Assembly (NCBI GenBank): GCA_947561585.1
Contig: CANNZV010000129.1
Span: forward strand, 496,001 to 560,000
Direction: 5' to 3'
Source of the DNA: Caprella mutica
Taxonomy: Eukaryota > Arthropoda > Malacostraca > Amphipoda > Caprellidae
Length of the DNA: 64,000 nucleotides
In this document: positions 56,613 through 64,000 of the stretch, one piece after another
Numbering within the stretch: the first letter of the stretch is position 1
How the letters are laid out: every line of letters begins with the position of its first letter
Translations under genes and position numbers: made by a program
Notes under the pieces: model-generated
The model's database searches: none
What the model saw: only the letters and a program-made list of their open reading frames with translations
Told to the model about the DNA's origin: nothing

Positions 56613-57102
56613 CTGGAACAGCCAATTTTTTGTTGACTGTATTTTGTTATCTAATATATGTTGTTCCATGTTCACTAGCATAGGGAATGCACATCTCATA
56701 CGATTTCGAGTTTAAATTGTTTAAATCGGCCGTTTGCGTAAAGTAAATACAACTAAAATTTCAATATTATTTTTCTAAAACAAATAAACTCAGTTTCAAT
56801 TTTTACTATCTTCTTTCAAAATCGTAATTATGTCCAACATTTAGTTTATCACATGCGATAACATTTTCCACGTGTATGATTGTGGCCTGCAATTTCAATG
56901 TTTTCAACTAATTAGATAAGGAAAGATAATAGTCTATGTTATTCAATAATTTTATCTTTCATTGCCGAGAACGAACATCTGTAGTGATAACACAGTGTAA
57001 TATATTAATCGGCACAGTACAAGGTAACCTAGAAAAAAGGCGCAGAGGAAATGAACTAGTTGTGAAGTGTAGAATATATTCAGTGGTTGAATAATTGATT
57101 GC

Positions 57103-57181
57103 AATGGCGTTAACTAAGAGACAGAAAAAGATATCCGTATCAATAGCAGCGGTGAATACTAAATTCACCGCATATATGTAA
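57103..57181 (+). pseudogene. First-exon copy of the SLC18B1-like transporter
   Basis: MALTKRQKKISVSIAAVN from ATG 57103 matches the start of the minus-strand fragment at 21594, without its indel. It then diverges (TKFTAYM-stop). The upstream 56750-57100 corresponds to 22690-23010 and 21600-21680 inverted. Only about the first 18 codons are related, so it is a fragment. Confidence 0.55.
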
Positions 57182-57189
57182 ATTTCAAT

Positions 57190-58670
57190 TCAAGTTATGT
57201 TATTGATATTTCTTCTCCATTAAAGTTTTTTAACGAAAATCATGTCTATTTAGTTTCTTATTATTGCTATAATTCTGCACATCATTGTTGCAATTTCAAT
57301 TAAATTGTTTTTACGGAGAATTGAGTGCGAGAACTTTATGCACACCTATATATTGATCATGATATAATACTGTACACTGATAGTGATGTATAGGGTTGTG
57401 ACAATATGCTTTTGAAATAATAGATCCTGAAAATATTATAGACGGAGAAAAATAAAGAGTATTGAATCGTTCTAAATCAGCGTTATATAGTATTCGATAC
57501 CATTGTATATCATTTTGTCTTCGATATTCCTAAGATCTATGATTTTAAAAGCATATTGTCACTACCCTAGTGATATACAATCAATAATCTAATTACCTCA
57601 TTAAATTATTTAAAACAATTTTGTGTTACTTTTTGCACATCATCATTGAATATAGTTTATTTAACGTTTCAACATTCATAAATATTAATAATTATAATAT
57701 TTCTTGAACAACTGATAATTATTTTCCATTATTTGCTAATGTTATGAATTAGAGTAATAATTAAACTGGTGTACGATAAATCAATGATTTAATAACGTGC
57801 TTTTTATATTTCAATATATCATATTTTGATGTAGATATAAAGTATTTGATTACAAATATAATGCATTTATACGAGTATCAATTTTGGCACTATTGGTACA
57901 GTGTGATTCATAAACATCTGACCCTTTTCCATTAGTTAATAAAATAAGCAGAATTCCTATGGTATTGAAACAAAATTCATTGAAAAGAGAACATTTTACG
58001 GTTTTTCTTGATTTAGTTATTTAGATGATATTATTAGAATTATAGCTACAATCTGCAAGACAGTATTGCATTCTTTTTACGGTCTGTCCTACACATCAAC
58101 TTCTCATGCATTTTTTCTATCACCTCTAACATTCATGAGCTAATTTAGGAGATTCCTCGTTTGTGTTTTTCAGTTCATGTATGTTTTCTGTATTTGAAAT
58201 ATACACGCATGAATTTAAGATATCCTCTCTGAAAAAAATCATTTGGTGTTGGATCAGGAATATGTCCAAAGCGTTAAATTCATCACTATAAAAAGTGTAT
58301 TCCAAACGAGCGATTTTTCGATTGTGTGGCTGTTACCTCATTCTGTTGTAACAATAATTCTAATCTAATCCCAACTCTTCAATGATTGACAGTGCAAGTT
58401 TACTTATCAAAAAATAAGAAACAAGTGAAAGCCAGTAGTTTTTAAATGTTTATATTTTTTGTTCCTTGAGATCATTGAGATAAGTAGTGAGATAATTCAA
58501 GTCACCTGTGAGTGTTACACAAGCCAAGAATATACAAAATCTGAGGAACAGTATCAATGACGGAAGTCTTCTTTCACCTGAAATCCTGGAGAAGGTGATA
58601 GGACAGAACTAAGTGTCCTTTTGCTCCTGTGTGTCCTCTTGTTCCCCAAACTATTGTTCTATTGTTTTCT
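57190..58670. other. AT-rich intergenic sequence
   Basis: Nothing recognised. Around 57430-57540 there are weak similarities to 55030-55140 (GAAAATATTATGCAAACTGA / GAAAATATTATAGACGGAGA, then GTATTGAATCGT), suggesting an old local duplication of sulfotransferase intron sequence. Confidence 0.4.
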
Positions 58671-58684
58671 AAGTGTTCCAAGAA

Positions 58685-58800
58685 AACACATAGGAACATG
58701 AGGACACTTAGGAACATGAGAACACTTGAGAACATGAGGACACTTAGGAACATGAGGACACTTAGGAACATGAGGACACTTAGGAACAAAAAGACCATGG
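58685..58800. repeat. 18-bp tandem repeat
   Basis: Five or six units of AGGAACATGAGGACACTT, with a few derived units to 58900. Confidence 0.8.
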
Positions 58801-59269
58801 GGACATGAGGATATATACTATAAGGGACATGAGGACATTTAGGAACAAGATGACACATAGGAGGAACAGGACCTATAGGAACAAGAAGACACATACTGGT
58901 GTGGCCAATGAGTTTGGCAAACACTTATTTCTCCATTATAGGACTGAATATACGACTGTAACTAATTTAAATTTACCTAGTTTTCAGATTTATAATGAAA
59001 ATTACCAAAAAGTAAACAAAAATTACAGTAAGTTAAACAAATAGTAATATTTGGTGAAATCGACTATTTTCTAAATGATTGAAATCATATTTCTGATGTC
59101 TAAAAGGTAACAACGGCAAAAAAAAATTATAAGGTAAAGGTAAATAACATTATTGCTTCAACAAAATTTCCAATCTAATCCATTTTGTAGTTTTCAACAG
59201 ATTGTCTTCAACAGGTTTTCTTCAAAAGGTTCCAATAATCATAATTTCTGAAAGAGAGAGAAATATCAT

Positions 59270-60200
59270 CATTTTATTGTATCAGAGAAGGAATTTATTG
59301 CAACAGGCCTTGCCTCAACGCAAACTGTCCTACTGATAAAACAATTCAAGGAGCCAACTCAACCGTCGAGAAGAAGAAAAACTCTCTTCAGTTCGAAAGT
59401 ACTGGGCTTTGGTGAGCCATTCTTAGCAGTAAAGGACAGCCAGCAGCTCATAGATTGCGCAAGAGGGTTAGGCAGGAGGAGTTAATTCCTCATGTTATGC
59501 AGTCCGATGTCTTCTTTTCGACGAAGGACTGCAGTCAAGGAGAGCATCAAACAAATCTCTTTTAACACCTGAAGAACATTAGGGATCGTTTCACTTTTTG
59601 CAGGAAATAGCAACACTGGACAGCTGAGAAATGGGGCAAAGTCATTATCTCCAATGAATCTCCTTTACATATTTTCGGTATCATAGAGGGAAAAGTTTTT
59701 TTCCACGATAAACAGGAGATAAATTTGACTAGGATTGAGTCATCCCTACGGTGAATCATCCTGCCACTCTTCATATCTTGGGTTGCTTTTCAGTCAAGGT
59801 AACTGGTGCAATGAAAATTTTCCAAAAACACACTGCGATAAATTCGAATCGATAGTTTGAATTCCTCAATGATCATATTCTCACAACAATCACCGATCAG
59901 TTTCCCGATAAACAAATTCATTTTCAACACGATGGCGCAATCTGCTCCACAGCAAGAGTAGTCAAAAAAATTTGTTTGCATGGCCAGGGAACTCTACCAA
60001 ACTGAATCCAGTCGAACATTAATTGTCGATTGTCAAAAACCGATAAAATAAGAGGAAACCAACTAAATTAGGGTAACTTTGTGGGTTGATTGAGTAAGTG
60101 TGGAAGTCTGTTGACCAAAATATCACATAATCTTTGCTTCACACCAAGCAAAATCACAAAAAAGATGTATTGAGAATGCGTGAACAACACTGTAAATATT
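59270..60200 (+). pseudogene. Tc1-like transposase relic
   Basis: Plus strand. 59270-59560 carries helix-turn-helix-like remains. At about 59765-60010 there is HPATLHILGCFSVKVTGAMK, a helix ending near 59895, then QFPDKQIHFQHDGAICSTAR and a VKKI tail. This matches the middle Tc1 pattern (WG.FS..G.G....; FQ.DNAP.H.A). DNAP is degraded to DGAI, and stop codons break every frame. The final SPDLNPIE block survives only as KLNPVEH-like remains near 60000. No TIRs were found. Confidence 0.6.
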
Positions 60201-60299
60201 AGTCATAGGGCGTTTAGTGTTAATAATTAGTTACTAAACATTGTTTGCAGGCATTTATTGTTATTATTTATCATGAATTGTGATTTCAAACTTGACTAA

Positions 60300-61600
60300 T
60301 CATAAATTACGAACAATTAAAAGCTGGATAAAGAAAAATTCACAATATTCGTTTTTGTCAAACTCAATTAAGAACCAGATGAAACTTGACACAAGATGAA
60401 ACTTGGAACAAGATGAGACTTGGAACAAGATGAAACTTGGAATAAGAAGAAACTTGGAACAAGAAGAAACTTGGAACAAGATGAAACTAGGAAAAAGAAG
60501 AAACTTGGAACAAGATGAAACTTGGAACAAGAAGAAACTTGGAACAAGATGAAACTTGGAACAAGATGAAACTTGGAACAAGATGAAACTTGGAACAAGA
60601 TGAAACTTGGAACAAGATGAAACTTGGAACAAGAAGAAACTTGGAACAAGATGAAACTTGGAATCAGATAACACATAAGAGCAAAAGACACATATAGGAA
60701 CAAGAGGACACTTAGGCACCTGAGGATACTTAGGAACTCGAAGACACTTGAAATAAAAAAGACACATATGAGCAACAGGACTCATAGGAACCAGCGGACA
60801 CTTGGGACATATTGATAATAAAATCACTTTTTACAACATGTGGATATATAAATAAAATTGATCAAAAAACTGATATAGAAAAGGAAAATAAATAGAAATT
60901 GAATTGTTGACGTTTAAAGTAAATCGTGCCTCTTATTGGTAGTTAAATTGTACAGTTAAAGCCCGTACAACGCCCAATCTCAAAACAGACAACCACTACA
61001 AAGAACAAAGAAATACTCGATTTAAATTGAGGTCGAAATCCAATGCGGCGGCTGAAGCGACTAGAGCCGCGCGGCTATCCGTTTAGACTGTTATCCGTTA
61101 CATCCTATGTAGGTACCCCTTTCCAATGAAGTGTCTACAGCCGTACGGCCGAAGCGGCTCGATCCGCTACAGCCTGTGCGGCTATATAGTAAATTTTACA
61201 GCTCCCTTATATTTTTGGAGAGTAAATAAGTGAAGCGTGATAACAGACAAAGTTTGCTGTTCATTTTGGTATCTTTGGTACTGCTTCCATTTAATATTAA
61301 TTTATATTGATAAAAAATAAATATATTTTTAATAATTAATATTGATTAATTAATATTAATAAATAAATCAACATTGATAAAAAAATTAATATTTAAAAAT
61401 TTAAAATGCTTATAAATAAATTTATATTGATAAATAAATTAACATAGATTTATTAATTAATAATAATTAATTAACAAATAATTTAAGTTAATCAAGTGAA
61501 TCTGACTGTCGTAGAGCGGCTACAGTCGTAGTATTGGAAAGCATATCGGCGGCTAGAGCCGCTTCAGCTGCCGCATTGGAAGTCCACCTTTTAAGAGACA
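60300..61600. repeat. Long interspersed repeat, copy 2
   Basis: Second copy of the 41120-42795 repeat, without the Helitron-like insert and with a longer 17-bp array. Ends with CGGCGGCTAGAGCCGCTTCA like copy 1. Non-coding. Confidence 0.7.
60370..60665. repeat. 17-bp tandem repeat
   Basis: About 17 units of ACAAGATGAAACTTGGA, some with GAAGAAAC. It belongs to the long repeat; the apparent minus-strand frames are artefacts. Confidence 0.88.
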
Positions 61601-61788
61601 TGCATCTCCTACAATGACCTCTTTAAATAAATTATATGGTTTAACATTTATTTTATTCATCTACATATATTTATAATATTCAGAGGTATTGCAATTTACA
61701 ATCAACATTTTAATGTATTGTTTTTTAGACTTTAATTAATTTGATTTAGTTACCATTTTCCTACACATTTTCCTTGATTAGAAATTTC

Positions 61789-62251
61789 GGATCTTGTTTG
61801 AAATTCACGAGCCACCATATTTCAATTTTTGTTAAATAATAATAATTATTATGTAGTTTATGAATATATTAAAACTCAAATGAGCGCCATTCAACCATGT
61901 ATTCTTTCTGATACTGACACTCTCTCTACAGGAGCGTTTCTGACATTTCCATTTGAAGCCTCTGTCATTTATCATAGTCATTGAATGTTCTTCTCTGCAT
62001 ACTTTAGATGTTGGAATAATTTCATATTCTTTAGATATCTTCACGCTTTCTTCTTCACTAAGTTTGAAAAGTTTCTTGAGTCTAAAAGAAGCCATTTTTG
62101 AAGGATAATAAATTATACAAATTTCTCTCACGATTGTCGTATAAAATTCTCATATCTAAACTACTGAATATTTTGTTTATATAATAATTACTATCATTCT
62201 GCAAATTTTCATTATTGAAATATGGTGGCTCGTGAATTTCAAACAAGATCC
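61789..62251 (-). mobile_element. Merlin DNA transposon, deleted
   Basis: TIRs GGATCTTGTTTGAAATTCAC (61789, continuing about 38 bp) and their exact complement ending at 62251, flanked by an 8-bp duplication GAAATTTC (61781-61788, 62252-62259). Merlin elements make 8-9 bp duplications and start with GG. The homologous flank at 21300-21340 (inverted) is unoccupied. The body contains only the N-terminal part of the transposase. Confidence 0.78.
61832..62131 (-). pseudogene. Merlin (IS1595-like) transposase N-terminal fragment
   Basis: A 99-codon minus-strand frame. MASFRLKKLFKLSEEES is followed by a zinc-ribbon block: SKVCREEHSMTMI, then GFKWKCQKRSCRESVSIRKN and TWLNGAHLSF. The usual IS1595/Merlin pattern is C..C/H..M.L....W.C....C....S.R.gTff....L, so the DNA-binding ribbon is kept. 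The DDE catalytic domain is wholly absent; the frame runs into the TIR region (NIFINYIII). Confidence 0.65.
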
Positions 62252-62872
62252 GAAATTTCTATAGGAATAAAACAGAGGTCAAACTATTTCTCTGAATTGT
62301 TAAACTTAGCAGGTAAACTCAGCGGAAATTCCGTGCAGTCGAAGAAGACGCAGTAACAAGTGATATGTTTTGTTCTGTTTTGGATTCATTGTTGACAAAA
62401 CACAAAATAGGAATCAGGAAACGAAATTATTTATTTATACAGTGTCTAGTTGAACAAAAGATTATAAATTATTTTATGTGTACAGGCATCCCCCGCTTTA
62501 GTTACAAAATCACGATTCAGTTAAGTTACCAAACGGTAACTAAAAAGCGAATAAAAGTAACAAGAAATTTATAATTGTCACTCCTTGATTATATTTATCA
62601 TTTTCTATGAGTTATAGAAAGAAAATTTCTATTAGAGTTACTAGAGTACTACGTATATAAGCATATTAATAATAATATACAGTCTTTCATTGTTTGTGAC
62701 TGTGATGAAAAAGTTTAAAGTCGTGCATTTATTAAATGTTTTAAAATTCATCCATTGCTTTACTTTCACTTAGGATAGGTGAGTAATTAATGGATACTGA
62801 GATATCTATAATTATTGTGCTACTTTTCTAAACCGCAATTTTATGCTCTATGAAATGTTTTTGGCAGTAGGG

Positions 62873-63075
62873 TACTAAGTTCCAAGTTATTGGTTGGTTC
62901 TACAATTTAGGACACGTCATAAAAGAGAATATTATAATTCTTAGTTAACTTCTATTCTAATTGGTATCATGAATACCAATTGAAATAAAAGTTAAATAAT
63001 GATTATTATATAAAGATTTTCATGTGTTAGAAAATTTGAACCGTACGATAACACGGAACTTACCCTAAAATAGGA
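62873..63075. mobile_element. Small MITE with CAGTAGGGT ends
   Basis: GGCAGTAGGGTACTAAGTTC...GGTTGGTTC on the left and the complement of the right end TAGGGTAAGTTCCGTGTTAT form imperfect TIRs. A related end is at 43385-43432. No ORF. Confidence 0.55.
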
Positions 63076-63094
63076 AATGTTGAATTTCTGAACC

Positions 63095-64000
63095 AATTTT
63101 AGATGAGTTCTCTATTTCTAATGATACTGTTGAATCTTGCACTATGAGAATATCCTTAAATAAAGTCAAGCTCGTGATTATGGGTATATATATAGGCCAC
63201 ACATAGGTAATATAGTAGAATTCTGTGATTCACTTGGCTCTCTGCTGTCTTCTAATGAGTTAAATAGGGATATCTGCTTGCTAGGTGACTTTAACATAAA
63301 TTTATTAAATCAAGATAATTGTGATGTTATGCATTTTTCTTCTCTAATGAGATCTTTTCAATTTCTGCCAGTAATAACAAAGCCCTCTAGGCTCCCTTCT
63401 TCCAACTTGAATCATCAACCTTCTCTTATAGACCATATTTGGACTAATTTCTCATTTAATTACGGAAACCGTGCAGGTATTTTATTAGACAAAACAACAG
63501 ACCATTATACTACTTTCTTAACAATATCAAAGCAATTGCTTTCTGATGACTTACTTGATAATTTAATTGAAATGAAATTTAGTCTTGAAAATGACACCAA
63601 TATTGAGAAATTTAATAGCCTAATTTGCTATATTGACTGGAATTCTTTAATTGATGGTGATGATGTAAATTCTATTACAGTTGGAGTCTTAAACACTATA
63701 AATGATATTTATTGTAATTCTTATCCTCTTAAAATTAAGAGAGTTTCTAAAAAGCGTATTTGTAATCCTTGGCTAACGTCTGAAATAATGAAATATGTTA
63801 AAATTAAATTTATGTATTTCAGGAATTGTAAGTTAGGCCTCATATCAGACACTGATAATAAAAAAAGGCGTAATTATGTCAATCGAATTGTTATTAAAGC
63901 AAAAGTAAATTATTAGAAGGGGAGATTTTCGAGTAGAATTAGTGATATTAGAAATACTTGGAAGGATATTCGTAAACTAATCTCTATGGGCGATTGTAAG
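63095..64000 (+). pseudogene. Jockey/CR1-type LINE: endonuclease C-terminus and start of RT linker
   Basis: Plus strand, 5'-truncated and running off the window. 63095-63190 reads ISLNKVKLVIMGIY. A two-base slip in a TATATA run then leads to YRPHIGN and ICLLGDFNINLL, the APE-type endonuclease GDFN motif with its catalytic Asp/Asn. SLIDHIWTNF follows (the usual S.IDhi.tn block) and DKTTDHYTTFLTI, the final catalytic Asp-His. The linker contains CNPWLTSEIMKYVKIK. An in-frame TAG at 63914-63916 is followed by more same-frame homology (RISDIRNTWKDIRKLI) to the end. Dead copy. Confidence 0.82.

Larger units (their letters stand above)
53640..56740. repeat. Inverted segmental duplication of 8.69-13.32 kb
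   Basis: Reads in reverse through sulfotransferase copy A from mid-intron 4 (TGAATCAGACAAAGGCTCAA), past the intron word CGGTCAATACGCCACACCCG, exons 5-7, the SINE head, the degenerate 9070-9335 array and the 3' flank (GGAATGCACATCTCATACG). Elements E1 and E2 are absent. Divergence is visible throughout. Confidence 0.85.

Noticed and set aside
60300..60827. Minus-strand frames of 135-175 codons (FHLVPSF repeats)
   Set aside because: Artefact of the 17-bp GATGAAACTTGGAACAA array.

Overview
This looks like AT-rich animal, most likely arthropod (probably insect), nuclear DNA. Coding sequence is split by GT-AG introns. The window is dominated by transposons of many classes (Tc1/mariner, PIF/Harbinger, Merlin, hAT-like, TTAA-target MITEs, a probable Helitron, Copia, BEL/Pao, a Penelope-like element, a jockey/CR1-type LINE) and by long minisatellites. 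There is no operon structure and no sign of bacterial DNA. The species is not identifiable by reading.

Host genes. (1) 348-2212 (+): the 3' end of a RING-finger E3 ligase gene; its last exon contains an in-frame Pro-Ser-Thr-Ser-Ala-Gly minisatellite. (2) Two tandem minus-strand paralogues of a carbohydrate sulfotransferase (CHST11 type, Sulfotransfer_2), each with seven exons at matching positions. Copy A (9543-17129) carries a 1-bp insertion in exon 2. Copy B (25293-34840) is fully open and encodes 449 residues. (3) 53640-56740 (+): an inverted, decayed copy of the 3' half of copy A. (4) Broken pieces of an SLC18B1-like MFS transporter gene at 21328-21594 (-) and 57103-57181 (+); a third segment at about 62260-62460 matches its flank.

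Repeats. The sulfotransferase introns hold large tandem arrays, and the same two arrays flank exon 4 in both copies, so they predate the duplication. 41.1-42.8 kb and 60.3-61.6 kb are two copies of one long repeat, the first carrying a Helitron-like insertion. 45.4-53.2 kb is a nest of retroelements: a Penelope-like element inside a MITE, a decayed BEL/Pao element, and a young Copia element with 5-bp target duplications.

Main discovery. At least five, perhaps seven, non-autonomous DNA elements share one architecture: terminal arms made of 15-16 bp tandem repeats in inverted orientation, ends close to GGT-n-CTAGG, and 9-10 bp target-site duplications. The repeat unit differs in nearly every element. 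Four have an unoccupied paralogous site elsewhere in this same window, so their boundaries can be read directly. One inserted on a sulfotransferase splice acceptor and duplicated it. The 9-10 bp duplications suggest Mutator-like (MULE) transposition, but no transposase for the group is visible here.
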